Below, one piece after another: positions 1-7,977 of a stretch of 59,001 bases of DNA (position 1 is the stretch's first letter; each line of letters starts with the position of its first letter). The notes beneath the pieces were generated by a model, which had not been told where the DNA came from, did not search any database, and saw only the letters and a list, made by a program, of their open reading frames with translations. The stretch covers positions 1-59,001 of the forward strand of contig JANYDF010000057.1 in the NCBI GenBank assembly GCA_025359905.1, given 5' to 3'. Position numbers and translations under genes: made by a program. The DNA is from Rhodospirillales bacterium (lineage in GTDB: Bacteria; Pseudomonadota; Alphaproteobacteria; Acetobacterales; Acetobacteraceae).

Positions 1-181
1 TCCCGGTCTCGAGCGCCGCGACCACTCCATCGATGGCAATAACCCAGGCCGTTCCGGCTGCCCCGTCGATGCCATCAAACAACGACATAATATTGGAAGT
101 TGAGGTCAGGCTGATCGGATTATCGCCCGGATTGGTAAGCGTGATGAGACTATTATAGGTACCACTGATTATTCGCGACAT
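1..181 (-). CDS. Repetitive beta-strand surface protein, N-terminal fragment
   Basis: This is the first 60 codons of a gene that runs off the left edge of the window. The protein begins MSRIISGTYNSLITLTNPGD and is rich in Thr, Ser, Asn, Gly, Ile and Leu in alternating short strands. That composition resembles the start of large secreted beta-strand-repeat (adhesin-like) proteins common in Acetobacteraceae. A G-rich Shine-Dalgarno stretch (GGGGGGGA) lies just upstream. An in-frame ATG two codons earlier (187) is possible but sits too close to it. The local base composition is visibly more AT-rich than the rest of the window, which fits surface repeat genes. The adhesin assignment is inference from about 60 residues. 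Confidence 0.55.
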   Translation of the reverse strand, partial: MSRIISGTYNSLITLTNPGDNPISLTSTSNIMSLFDGIDGAAGTAWVIAIDGVVAALETG

Positions 182-287
182 GCTCATTCCCCCCCGTGTC
201 CGGTATGTCCCGGTGGTGCGCCAGCGGGCGTTCGCAGCGCGAAAGCGCCGCAAACACCCGCCGGATGTCATGAAAGGCAAGCCGAAA

Positions 288-311
288 GCGCCGCCCGCCG
301 TTTGGCGGCGC
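288..311 (-). terminator. Possible hairpin terminator after the small lipoprotein gene
   Basis: Perfect 8-bp arms (GCGCCGCC at 288-295, GGCGGCGC at 304-311) flank an 8-nt loop, just downstream of the minus-strand stop at 322. On the minus strand the hairpin is followed only by CTTTCGGC, so the U-tract is weak. It could instead be an inert G+C-rich hairpin. Confidence 0.3.
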
Positions 312-321
312 GGTGCAGGGG

Positions 322-717
322 CTATTTCACGATCATATCGATCCCATGCAGCGAGCCGTCCGCATTGATCTCCGCATAGGTCGTCTCACCTACCTTGCGC
401 CAAGTGAAGCACCTGCTGCCGCCGCCGTTGGCAACACTGCTGGTGACGCACACCTTGTCGCCGTCGAGTTTCCAGGTGGCCGCGTAATGGCCGGTCTTGC
501 CGCCGGAGCTCCACTCCGACGCCAGCGTGCCATCGGGGTTGTAGACGCCGACGGCTGTCACGGGGGTATTCTGGTCCGCCGAATTGTATTTCAGGGTCTT
601 GCCAGTGATCGTGCCATTGAACGCGATGCCGGGCAGCGGCGGGCCCTCGGGCACCGCCGGCCCAGCGCAGCCAGCCAACAGAGCAGCAATGCCGATACCA
701 ATGACGGTCGTGCGCAT
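322..717 (-). CDS. Small secreted lipoprotein of unknown function
   Basis: The 131-residue protein starts MRTTVIGIGIAALLAGCAGP. This is a classic lipoprotein signal with lipobox L-L-A-G-C (Cys about residue 17), so the mature protein should be lipid-anchored in the periplasm or outer membrane. The rest is a small beta-rich domain with regularly spaced Gly and aromatic residues (VGVYNPDGT, TGHYAATWKLDGDKVCV, CFTWRKVG) and two mature-domain cysteines that could form a disulfide. The fold looks like the short beta-barrel lipoproteins that sample cell-envelope molecules, but I cannot name a family. It stands alone, divergent from the acyl-CoA dehydrogenase gene. Confidence 0.7.
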   Translation of the reverse strand: MRTTVIGIGIAALLAGCAGPAVPEGPPLPGIAFNGTITGKTLKYNSADQNTPVTAVGVYNPDGTLASEWSSGGKTGHYAATWKLDGDKVCVTSSVANGGGSRCFTWRKVGETTYAEINADGSLHGIDMIVK

Positions 718-1094
718 GTCGATATTCCATTAAGAGAGGACGAGGTTCTGCGTAGCGCGTCAGCAAGCCTCACCTGGCGGCGGGCTGTCATCCTCCGTAC
801 GGATGATCGCAGTGCAGCAATCGACACGATTTTTCATTTTGTCTGGCGATTCGACAGCATCCGCCCCATGCCGCGCGATGACGCGGCGCCCCGCTGGCCC
901 CCGTGGCCGCCATTGCCCGCAAACACACGCCGTGCGATGCGATCGTTGGGGGAACTCGCCTTGGGTGAGACGGTCCGCGCTTCAGAGAAGGCAAGCTTCA
1001 CCGGGCGCATGGAAGGCATCGCAGCGCAAGCTGTGGTCAGTGTGCTGTTGCCCGCCTAACCAACTGCAATCCTATGTTCCGCGAGGAAGCCTGC
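718..1094. other. 377-bp divergent intergenic region with a small inverted repeat
   Basis: This is one of only two gaps over 300 bp in the window. It lies between the minus-strand lipoprotein gene and the plus-strand acyl-CoA dehydrogenase gene and must hold both promoters. The one ordered element I see is the inverted repeat TCATCC-N7-GGATGA at 788-806, which could be an operator for a dimeric regulator. I see no convincing gene: the open frames here have no ribosome binding site and atypical composition. Confidence 0.4.
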
Positions 1095-2684
1095 ATGTCC
1101 ATCTCCGCCCCGCCCGCCGAAACCGCGTGGCTGCTGCATCACATTCTTGGCTTCGACGGCATGGACGAGACGGATACCGCCGCCGTGCTGGACGAAGCCA
1201 CCCGTACCGCCGAGGGCGTGCTGGCGCCGCTCGATCAGGAAGGCGACCGCATCGGCGCGCGCTGGCATGACGGCGAGGTAACGGTGCCGCCCGGCTTCGC
1301 CGAGGCGCACCGCGCGTTCGCCGAGGCCGGCTGGATCGGCGTGTCGGCCGATCCCGAACATGGCGGCCAAGGTTTGCCGCATGTGCTGGGCTATGCCGCC
1401 AGCGAGCCGTTCACCAGCGCCAACATGGCGTTGAGCCTGTGCCCGATGCTGACCTACGACGCGGTGCTGCTGATGGAAGCGCACGGCACGCCAGAGCAGC
1501 GGGCGCGCTTCGTGCCCAAGCTGATCGCGGGCGAATGGACCGGCACCATGTGCTTGACCGAGCCGCAATCCGGCTCCGACCTGTCAGGCATCCGCAGCAA
1601 AGCTGTGCCGGACGGCAAGGGCGGCTTTCGGATCAGCGGCACCAAGATTTTCATCACCTACGGCGAGCACGCCATGACGCAGAACATTCTGCACATGGTG
1701 CTGGCCCGCCTGCCGGATGCGCCTGCGGGAAGTGCGGGGATTTCGCTGTTCGCGGTGCCGAAACTCGGCGCCGACGGCACCCGCAACGGGGTGAGTTGCG
1801 CGTCCATCGAACGCAAGATGGGCATTCACGGCAGCCCGACCTGCGTGATGCAGTTCGAGGACGCGTTGGGCGAGATGGTCGGCCAGCCGCACCGGGGCTT
1901 GCCCGCGATGTTCGCCATGATGAACGGCGCGCGGATTGGCGTGGCGATGGAGGGTGTCGCACTCGCCGAGCGCGCATTCCGCCGCGCCGCCGCCTATGCC
2001 GCCGACCGGGTGCAGGGTGGCGTTGCCATTGCGAAGCACCCCGATGTGCGGCGTATGCTGTGGACCATGCGGGCGCTGGCGCTCGGCGGGCGATTGCTGA
2101 CGCTATATGCCGCAATGGCGCCCGATCCACGCGCCTCGCTGCTGATTCCGGTGGCCAAGGCATGGTCGACCGACGCGGGCGAGGAAGCCGCTTCGCTGGG
2201 CATGCAGGTGCATGGCGGGGCGGGCTTCATCGAGGAAACCGGGGCGGCGCAGCATCTGCGCGACGTGCGGATTGCCCGCATCTACGAAGGCACCAACGGT
2301 ATCCAGGCGCTGACGCTGCTGAAGCGCGGCCTGCTGCGCGACCAAGGGGCGGCGTGCGCGGCGCTGCTGGAAGAAATCGAAGCGGCGGATTTCGCCAGCC
2401 CGGCGCTGCTGCACGCAGCGCAGGCGGCGCGCGACTGCGCCGCGTGGCTACGCCAAGCCGCCGCGCGCGATGCTGAGGCGGGGGCAACCCCGTTCCTCGG
2501 CGTGCTGGGCACGGTCGTGACCGGCTGGCTGTGCGCCAAGGTCGCCGCCCGCGAGGATGCGCCGGCGGCGGCGCGCACAGCGGCAGGCGTGTTCCTCGAC
2601 CAGATCCTGCCGCGCGTGGGCTTCCTGGCGCAGACGGTGGTGACGCCGAGCGCCGCGCTGGCCGGTGACGGCCCAATCGGCTAG
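1095..2684 (+). CDS. Acyl-CoA dehydrogenase with extended C-terminal domain
   Basis: This 529-residue flavoprotein should oxidise an acyl-CoA to the trans-2-enoyl-CoA and pass electrons to ETF. The start at 1095 is chosen for the GAGGAAG Shine-Dalgarno at 1083-1089. Recognisable blocks are the FAD-binding CLTEPQSGSDL (about residue 155), the middle-domain GTKIFIT, and the C-terminal VHGGAGFIEE followed by RIYEGTNGIQ, whose Glu (about residue 398) is the expected catalytic base. About 120 residues after that motif form an extra helical domain, as in the DmdC/long-ACAD group that includes 3-methylthiopropionyl-CoA dehydrogenase. It is shorter than typical DmdC. Substrate unknown; no other beta-oxidation gene is adjacent. 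Confidence 0.9.
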   Translation: MSISAPPAETAWLLHHILGFDGMDETDTAAVLDEATRTAEGVLAPLDQEGDRIGARWHDGEVTVPPGFAEAHRAFAEAGWIGVSADPEHGGQGLPHVLGYAASEPFTSANMALSLCPMLTYDAVLLMEAHGTPEQRARFVPKLIAGEWTGTMCLTEPQSGSDLSGIRSKAVPDGKGGFRISGTKIFITYGEHAMTQNILHMVLARLPDAPAGSAGISLFAVPKLGADGTRNGVSCASIERKMGIHGSPTCVMQFEDALGEMVGQPHRGLPAMFAMMNGARIGVAMEGVALAERAFRRAAAYAADRVQGGVAIAKHPDVRRMLWTMRALALGGRLLTLYAAMAPDPRASLLIPVAKAWSTDAGEEAASLGMQVHGGAGFIEETGAAQHLRDVRIARIYEGTNGIQALTLLKRGLLRDQGAACAALLEEIEAADFASPALLHAAQAARDCAAWLRQAAARDAEAGATPFLGVLGTVVTGWLCAKVAAREDAPAAARTAAGVFLDQILPRVGFLAQTVVTPSAALAGDGPIG

Positions 2685-2718
2685 AGTCACGACTTGCAAC
2701 GATGGAGATTTGACCGCC

Positions 2719-3042
2719 ATGCGCTCACGGTTGTTGCTGTTGCCAATGCTTGCCTTGCTGGCGCTGCCCGGCTGCCTCGGCCCCACGCCGCCTGCCCCGG
2801 CGCCGGTTGCCGCAGCCCCATATCCGCCCGTTCCAGCGCCACTGCGCGAGGAGCAGCCCAAGCCGCCGGTGTCAGAGGACCCGCTGGTGTGGCAGATCGG
2901 CCATTGGGAATGGGAAGGCTCAGGCTATGTGTGGGTGCATGGCGAGTGGGTGAAACTCGGCGGGCATAGCAACGAGTATCTGCCGGGGCATTGGGCAGAC
3001 GACCACGGTCAGTGGAAGTGGGTTCCGGGGCATTGGTTGTAG
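2719..3042 (+). CDS. WxxGxW-repeat lipoprotein
   Basis: The 107-residue protein has a signal peptide ending in lipobox A-L-P-G-C (Cys about residue 19), then a Pro/Ala-rich linker. It ends in a domain with spaced aromatic motifs (GYVWVHGEWV, YLPGHWADD, WVPGHWL) typical of the YXWXXGXW repeat family of envelope proteins. The family's role is unknown. ATG 2719 has a GGAGAT ribosome site at 2704-2709; an in-frame ATG at 2665 lies inside the preceding gene and would bury the signal peptide. It follows the acyl-CoA dehydrogenase by 34 bp and converges on the amidohydrolase gene. Confidence 0.75.
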   Translation: MRSRLLLLPMLALLALPGCLGPTPPAPAPVAAAPYPPVPAPLREEQPKPPVSEDPLVWQIGHWEWEGSGYVWVHGEWVKLGGHSNEYLPGHWADDHGQWKWVPGHWL

Positions 3043-3056
3043 GGTGAGTTGCGGCG

Positions 3057-4346
3057 CTACTCCGCCGCAATCCGCATCGGCTGCGCGGCCGGCGGGCGTT
3101 TGTGGAACCGCCCGCCTTTCATGATGCCTGCCAGCCGCCCAGCGTCCTGCAAGATGGCGATGTCGTCCAGCGGGTCGCCATCGACCAGCAGCAGATCGGC
3201 CAGATAGCCCGCCTTCACCTGCCCCAGTTCGTCCGGCAGGCCCATCAGCGCGCCGCCGTGGCGGGTGGCGGCCTGGATGGCCTGCATCGGCGTGAAGCCG
3301 AGCAGATTGACGAAATGCTCCAGATCGCGGGCGTTGGTGCCCTGCGGATTGCAGAACAGCCCGTAATCGCCGCCCGGCAGCACGCGGATGCCGCGCTCGC
3401 GCATCGCCACGCAGGCCCGGATGATCGACTCGAGTTCGTGTTCCAGCCGCGCCTTGGTGGCGGCGTCGTGATGCACGCCGAATTCGCCGGCTTCGTGCGT
3501 CAGGGTGAACGGGAAGCCGATGGTCGGTGCGACAAACACCCGATCCTTGGCCGCCTCCAGCATATCGAGCGCCTCGGTATCGGCCAGGGCGGCGTGGTAG
3601 ATCACATCGACGCCGTGGCGCACGCACATCTTCACCGAGGCGGCGCTGGTGGAGTGGGCCGCCACTTTCTTGCCGCGTGCCCGCGCCACCTGCACGACCA
3701 CGGCGAGTTCCTCGTCGGTAATGACCGTTGCATCGGAGCCAGCGCCCCAATCGTCGAAACCCCGGTCGCCCGAGACGTTGACCTTGAAGGTGTCCACCCC
3801 CTCGCGCGCGGCGATGCGGCAATAGGCGCGGAAAGCGTCGGGTGAATCGCAGGTCACCGCGAAGCGCACCTGCGGCGGCAGACTGAGTTCGACAGTGTCC
3901 AGATCGCCGAGATTGCCGGACGGCGTAATCTCCTGCGTCGCGGCGCGCAGCCGGGGGCCGGGGAAACGGCCGGCGTTGATGGCGTTGCGCACCACCACAT
4001 CCAGGCGCGGCTTGGCGGCGGCGGCGCTGAAACAACTGGTGAAACCCTGGTCGAGCAGCAGCTTGGCGTTTTCGATGGTGAGCAACAGATGCTCCTCCAC
4101 CGGAATGCGGGTGAACTCGTGCAAGTCGCGGCAGCCGGTGAAGCTCAGATGCGCGTGCGCTTCGGTCAGCCCCGGCATCAGCGTGCGCCCAGCGCCGTCG
4201 ATCACCTCGGCGTTGCCGCGCGGCAGGGTTTGCGGGGCACGGGCGACGGCGGCGATGCGCTCGCCTTCCACCAGCACGTCACCGCGATAGGCGATGTCCG
4301 ACACCCCGTCGATGATCCGCACGTCGGTGTACAGCGTGGCGCTCAT
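3057..4346 (-). CDS. Amidohydrolase-family metal-dependent hydrolase
   Basis: This 429-residue amidohydrolase-superfamily protein resembles imidazolonepropionase/prolidase-type enzymes that hydrolyse cyclic amides or dipeptide-like substrates. The metal-site signatures are visible in order: H-x-H in EAHAHL (about residue 64), a likely carboxylated Lys in DTFKVNVSG, His in KVAAHSTS and VIYHAAL, and the catalytic Asp region GGDYGLF. The C-terminal strand block ADLLLVDGDPLDD completes the composite beta-sandwich. A strong GGGAGGG ribosome site precedes ATG 4346. It lies 99 bp upstream of the convergently transcribed lipoprotein side and 99 bp downstream of the SDR stop, so it may be the last gene of the SDR/decarboxylase operon. 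Confidence 0.88.
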   Translation of the reverse strand: MSATLYTDVRIIDGVSDIAYRGDVLVEGERIAAVARAPQTLPRGNAEVIDGAGRTLMPGLTEAHAHLSFTGCRDLHEFTRIPVEEHLLLTIENAKLLLDQGFTSCFSAAAAKPRLDVVVRNAINAGRFPGPRLRAATQEITPSGNLGDLDTVELSLPPQVRFAVTCDSPDAFRAYCRIAAREGVDTFKVNVSGDRGFDDWGAGSDATVITDEELAVVVQVARARGKKVAAHSTSAASVKMCVRHGVDVIYHAALADTEALDMLEAAKDRVFVAPTIGFPFTLTHEAGEFGVHHDAATKARLEHELESIIRACVAMRERGIRVLPGGDYGLFCNPQGTNARDLEHFVNLLGFTPMQAIQAATRHGGALMGLPDELGQVKAGYLADLLLVDGDPLDDIAILQDAGRLAGIMKGGRFHKRPPAAQPMRIAAE

Positions 4347-4445
4347 CTTGAACCCTCCCTGGCAGGCTTATTGTGCCCCAGCCCAGCATTGTTGAACGGC
4401 GGTGGCAACTGCCATTACGATAGGGAGACGAGGACGGCGGGCCGC

Positions 4446-5192
4446 CTACAGTGGCGGCGCGCCGCAGCGGGCGCGGAAGGCCGGGTCGCGGATATCGACC
4501 TCCTGCCCTGCCAGATCATCCGGCGCTTCGGCGCACAGCCACGCAATCGAGTCGCCGGGGATTGACGCCGGGGCGAGCGAGGCGCGCGGCAGTTGGCTGA
4601 CCGGATTGAGGCCGGAGGCGCGGATTTGCACCTGCATTTCGGTATCCACGACGCCGGGGCGGAAGCCGTAGGTTTTCAGCCCGGCAGCCGCATATTCCAG
4701 ATGCAGACTTTGCGTCAGCATCGCCAGCGCCGCCTTGCCGGCGCAATAGGCGCTCCAGCCCTCCAGCGCGCGGCTGGCCGCACCTGAACTGACATTGACG
4801 ATGACCAGCCCCGGCAGATCGGCCAGCGCCGCGCGGGCGCAGAAGAATTGCCCGGCGATGTTGGCTTGCAGGCTGTCGGCCCAAACCTGCGGATCGGTAT
4901 CGGCAATGCGGCCAATCGGCTGCACGGTGGCGGCGTTGTTGACCAAGATATCGACACGTCCGAAGCGGGCGCGGGCGGCGGCGATCAATTCCTCGGCGTC
5001 TTCCTGGTGGCCGACATCGGTGGTAACGGCCAGCGCGCCCGGCAGTTTGGCCGCCAAGGCCGCAATGCCGCCGATGCTGCGCGCGGCAAGCACCACATGC
5101 GCACCGCGCGCCGCCAGCGCCTCGGCGGTGGCGGCGCCAATACCGCGGCCCGCTCCGGTAATGACGGCGGTCTTGCCCGCAAGACTGCTCAT
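4446..5192 (-). CDS. Short-chain dehydrogenase/reductase (SDR)
   Basis: This is a 248-residue classical SDR, a cytosolic NAD(P)-dependent alcohol/ketone oxidoreductase. It shows the TGxxxGxG cofactor loop (ITGAGRGIGAA), the NNAA structural motif, and a catalytic Ser-Tyr-Lys set (NVSSGAAS followed by YCAGK). ATG 5192 overlaps the TGA of the upstream decarboxylase-like gene in an ATGA junction, which fixes the start and implies translational coupling. An open frame continues upstream but is just the other gene read out of frame. The Ala after Arg37 (AARS) leaves NAD versus NADP preference open. Substrate is not determinable, but the operon partner suggests a beta-keto or hydroxy acid route. Confidence 0.88.
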   Translation of the reverse strand: MSSLAGKTAVITGAGRGIGAATAEALAARGAHVVLAARSIGGIAALAAKLPGALAVTTDVGHQEDAEELIAAARARFGRVDILVNNAATVQPIGRIADTDPQVWADSLQANIAGQFFCARAALADLPGLVIVNVSSGAASRALEGWSAYCAGKAALAMLTQSLHLEYAAAGLKTYGFRPGVVDTEMQVQIRASGLNPVSQLPRASLAPASIPGDSIAWLCAEAPDDLAGQEVDIRDPAFRARCGAPPL

Positions 5193-5956
5193 GGCTGCTC
5201 CAAATAATCGTGAATGATGCTGCCGGGCACCAGGGTAAAGTCGGCGCGCCAATAGAACCCTTTCAGCATTTCGCGCACCGGCAGGCGGAACACCGGGGCC
5301 TGCATGTTCGGCCGCAGTTCCACGCTGCACGGGCCGGACCAGCATTCGTGCACGGTCACATTGGCCAGCTTGCGGCTGGTGAGTTGGCGGATCGCCGGGC
5401 GGCCGTCGATATGATCGACCGCTTTCAGGTTGATGTTGGTGGCGAAGCGCATCAGTGCCGACAGGCTGTCCAGCGTGTCGCGGCGCTGCTTATAGGCCAG
5501 CGTGCCGGTCAGCACGTCGATACCGTTGCGCGCGATGGTGCCGACGAACAAATCGCCGCGCGCCTCCAGCTTCGGTTCGCCGAGTTTCTTCGGCTGGCCA
5601 TGCACTTCGCGGCCCTGGATGACGCCGCCATCGGAGGACAGGAACAGGAACGGCGAATACGAGCCGTTATGCTCGGTCTCGGGCAGATGCGCGCCAACCA
5701 TCACGTTGGCCTCGCCATAGGCGCCGAGCCAATCGGCGTCGTTCATCTTGTAGATATGCGCCAGCACCACGTCGCCGGTCGCCACCAGCGGCGGCGGCAG
5801 CAGCGCCTCGATGGCGGCGGTGTCGGTGCGCCACGCCAGCGTGAGGATTTCGGCGTTGCGGAAGCTGAACGGAAACGGCGGCGCGCTGGGGGCGCCCCAC
5901 GGCGTGGCAAAGCCGCCTTGGCGGATCTCGTCAATCGTCGGGCGGCGCAGGGTCAT
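5189..5956 (-). CDS. Acetoacetate decarboxylase-like protein
   Basis: The 255-residue protein belongs to the acetoacetate decarboxylase fold, which decarboxylates beta-keto acids through a Schiff-base lysine or, in diverged members, works as an aldolase/dehydratase. The lysine motif is present as HGQPKKLGEPKLE, and the tail (FRLPVREMLKGFYWRADFTL) fits the family's C-terminal strands. Both ends overlap neighbours by ATGA junctions: the upstream SDR stop at 5953 and the downstream SDR start at 5192. That makes a tight SDR-decarboxylase-SDR set. Such sets occur in degradation of terpenoid or aromatic side chains, but the substrate here is unknown. Confidence 0.85.
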   Translation of the reverse strand: MTLRRPTIDEIRQGGFATPWGAPSAPPFPFSFRNAEILTLAWRTDTAAIEALLPPPLVATGDVVLAHIYKMNDADWLGAYGEANVMVGAHLPETEHNGSYSPFLFLSSDGGVIQGREVHGQPKKLGEPKLEARGDLFVGTIARNGIDVLTGTLAYKQRRDTLDSLSALMRFATNINLKAVDHIDGRPAIRQLTSRKLANVTVHECWSGPCSVELRPNMQAPVFRLPVREMLKGFYWRADFTLVPGSIIHDYLEQP

Positions 5957-6723
5957 ACGGATACCTTGGGCGGCGTGGTGCCGTAGCCGACGAAACCGCC
6001 GGTGACGTTGAGGCATTCGGCGGTGACAAAATCGGCCTGCGGCGACACCAGATAGGCGACGGCGGCGGCGACGTCCTCCGGGCGGCACCAGCGGCCAGCC
6101 GGGATGGTGCGCAATACCTGCGCCTCGAACGCCTCCCAGGTCAGCCCGAGCTTGTCCGCTTTGGCGCGGAAAGCGGCTTCCATGCCGGTGCCGGGGCCGA
6201 CATGGCCGGGGGCGACCGCGTTCACCGTGACATGATAGGCGGCCAGTTCCATCGCCAACGACTGGGTGAAGCCCCACAGCGCGTTCTTCGAGGCCATGTA
6301 GGCCGACGAATACGGGTTGCCAAAATTCAGCCGGGTGACGAGGTTGACGATGCGGCCGCGCTCGGCGCGCATCATGAGCGGAGCGACCGCGCGGCAGGCG
6401 AAGAACGGGCCGCGTATGTTGACCGATTGAATGCGATCCCATTCGGCGTCGCTGGTCTCGATCACCAGTTTCTGCATGTGAATGCCGGCGGCATTCACCA
6501 GAATGTCGATCCGCCCGAACGCGGCGACGGTCTCGGCCACCATCGAGTCGACCGAGGCGCTGTCGGCAATGTCGGTCGTGATGTCGCGGTCGCAGCCAGC
6601 AGACATCAAATCGGCGCCAACGACGGTCGCGCCATCGCCGTGCAGCCGGGCAGCAATGGCGCGCCCGATGCCGCCAGCGGCGCCGGTGACGATGGCAACC
6701 GGAGCATCTTGCGTCGCGGCCAC
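5953..6723 (-). CDS. Short-chain dehydrogenase/reductase with Thr in the catalytic Ser position
   Basis: This 256-residue SDR is the first gene of the SDR-decarboxylase-SDR operon. A GGAGGA ribosome site at 6729-6734, 5 nt upstream, decides the GTG start at 6723. The cofactor loop (TGAAGGIGRA), a D-rich adenine pocket (ADLMSAG) suggesting NAD, NAAG, and the YMASK catalytic pair are present. The strand that normally ends in catalytic Ser reads IVNLVTRLN, so Thr stands where Ser is expected. Thr can sometimes substitute, so activity is uncertain rather than excluded. The promoter must lie in the 103-bp gap shared with the divergent enolase-superfamily gene. Confidence 0.87.
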   Translation of the reverse strand: MAATQDAPVAIVTGAAGGIGRAIAARLHGDGATVVGADLMSAGCDRDITTDIADSASVDSMVAETVAAFGRIDILVNAAGIHMQKLVIETSDAEWDRIQSVNIRGPFFACRAVAPLMMRAERGRIVNLVTRLNFGNPYSSAYMASKNALWGFTQSLAMELAAYHVTVNAVAPGHVGPGTGMEAAFRAKADKLGLTWEAFEAQVLRTIPAGRWCRPEDVAAAVAYLVSPQADFVTAECLNVTGGFVGYGTTPPKVSV

Positions 6724-6826
6724 GACATTCCTCCAGCAGGTTCATTCGGCGGCATCAACCCACTGGTAGGGCCGATTTTCGGCAAGTGTCAACGCCGCTA
6801 CACTGCCGCGCCGAAGGGGAGCCGAA

Positions 6827-7960
6827 ATGTCCAGCGTCACCGTGCGGTCGGTCGAACCGATCATCCTGCGCTATCCGGAACCAAACGATTTCAACAACAT
6901 GCGCATGACGGTGCTGGTTCGGCTGGAAACCTCGGCCGGCGGGGCCGGCTGGGGCGAAGGTATCGCCATGTGGCCGGAAGCCTGCCGCGCCACGGCGGCG
7001 ATCATCGCCGAGGGCTTCGCACCGCTGATCGTGGGCCATCCGATCGGCGAAATCGACGCCGCGTGGTGGAAACTGAAGCGGCACGCGTGGTGGTACGGCG
7101 AGGGCGGCATCGCCAGTTTCGCCCATAGCGCCATCGACATGGCGCTGTGGGACGCCTGGGGCCAGGAGCTCGGCCAACCGCTGTGCAACTTGCTCGGCGG
7201 GCGGGTGCAACAGCATTTGCCAGCCAACGCGACGATGCACGTAAACAAGGCCACGCTTGATGAGAACATCGCCGAGATCGCCGGACATATTGCGGCGGGT
7301 TTCCGCTCGGTAAAGCTCGGCCTGGGCAAGCGCGGGCTGGCGCAGATCGGGCCGGAGGTGGACAGCGTAGTGGATTTCATCGCCGCGGTGCGCGGCGCGC
7401 TGGGCCCCGTGCCGGGCATCATGGTGGATATCGGCAACGGCATTCGCTGGGACCCGGCGCAGGCGATTCGCGCCGCGCAGGCGCTGGAAGCGCAGGGCGT
7501 GAGTTGGATCGAGGAACCACTCTATCCCGCCGATCTGGAAGGCTACCGGCGGCTGCGCGCCGCAACCCGGCTGCCGATTGCCTCGGGTGAGCGGGAATGG
7601 ACGGTCGAGGGCTACAAACGGCTGCTGGCCAGCGAAACGGTTGACGTATTCGGCATCGACCCCGGCCGCGCCGAGGGCGTCACCGGATTTCGCGCCGTGA
7701 CCCGGTTGATCGAGGCGGCGCATCGGCAGGTAAACGCGCACGCGTTTAGCACGGCAATTACCACGGCGGCGAGCCTGCATCTGTCGGTGGCGACCCCGGC
7801 GAGCCGGATTTTCGAGCTGAAGCCGCACGCGTCGCCCATGCAACATGAACTGGTGCGAACGCCGGTCTGGCACGAAGATGGTGCGGTATTCGCGCCAGCG
7901 GGTCCTGGATTGGGGATCGAGGTCGACGAACGCGTGGTGGCCCGCTATCGGGTGGGCTGA
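6827..7960 (+). CDS. Mandelate racemase/muconate lactonizing-type enolase-superfamily enzyme
   Basis: The 377-residue protein has the two-domain enolase-superfamily architecture and should abstract an alpha-proton next to a carboxylate (racemase, dehydratase or lactonizing enzyme). Candidate Mg ligands are Asp201 (MVDIGNG), Glu229 (WIEEPL) and Glu255 (ASGER). The second-strand base motif is K-L-G (SVKLGLGK), so the first Lys of the usual K-x-K is present and the second is Gly. A His in VNAHAFST sits on the opposite face. This pattern favours a one-base dehydratase or epimerase over a two-base mandelate-type racemase. The ribosome site AAGGGGAG lies at 6814-6821. It leads a plus-strand run of sugar-type genes. 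Confidence 0.85.
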   Translation: MSSVTVRSVEPIILRYPEPNDFNNMRMTVLVRLETSAGGAGWGEGIAMWPEACRATAAIIAEGFAPLIVGHPIGEIDAAWWKLKRHAWWYGEGGIASFAHSAIDMALWDAWGQELGQPLCNLLGGRVQQHLPANATMHVNKATLDENIAEIAGHIAAGFRSVKLGLGKRGLAQIGPEVDSVVDFIAAVRGALGPVPGIMVDIGNGIRWDPAQAIRAAQALEAQGVSWIEEPLYPADLEGYRRLRAATRLPIASGEREWTVEGYKRLLASETVDVFGIDPGRAEGVTGFRAVTRLIEAAHRQVNAHAFSTAITTAASLHLSVATPASRIFELKPHASPMQHELVRTPVWHEDGAVFAPAGPGLGIEVDERVVARYRVG

Positions 7961-7977
7961 GTTGGTGCGAGGTGAAC

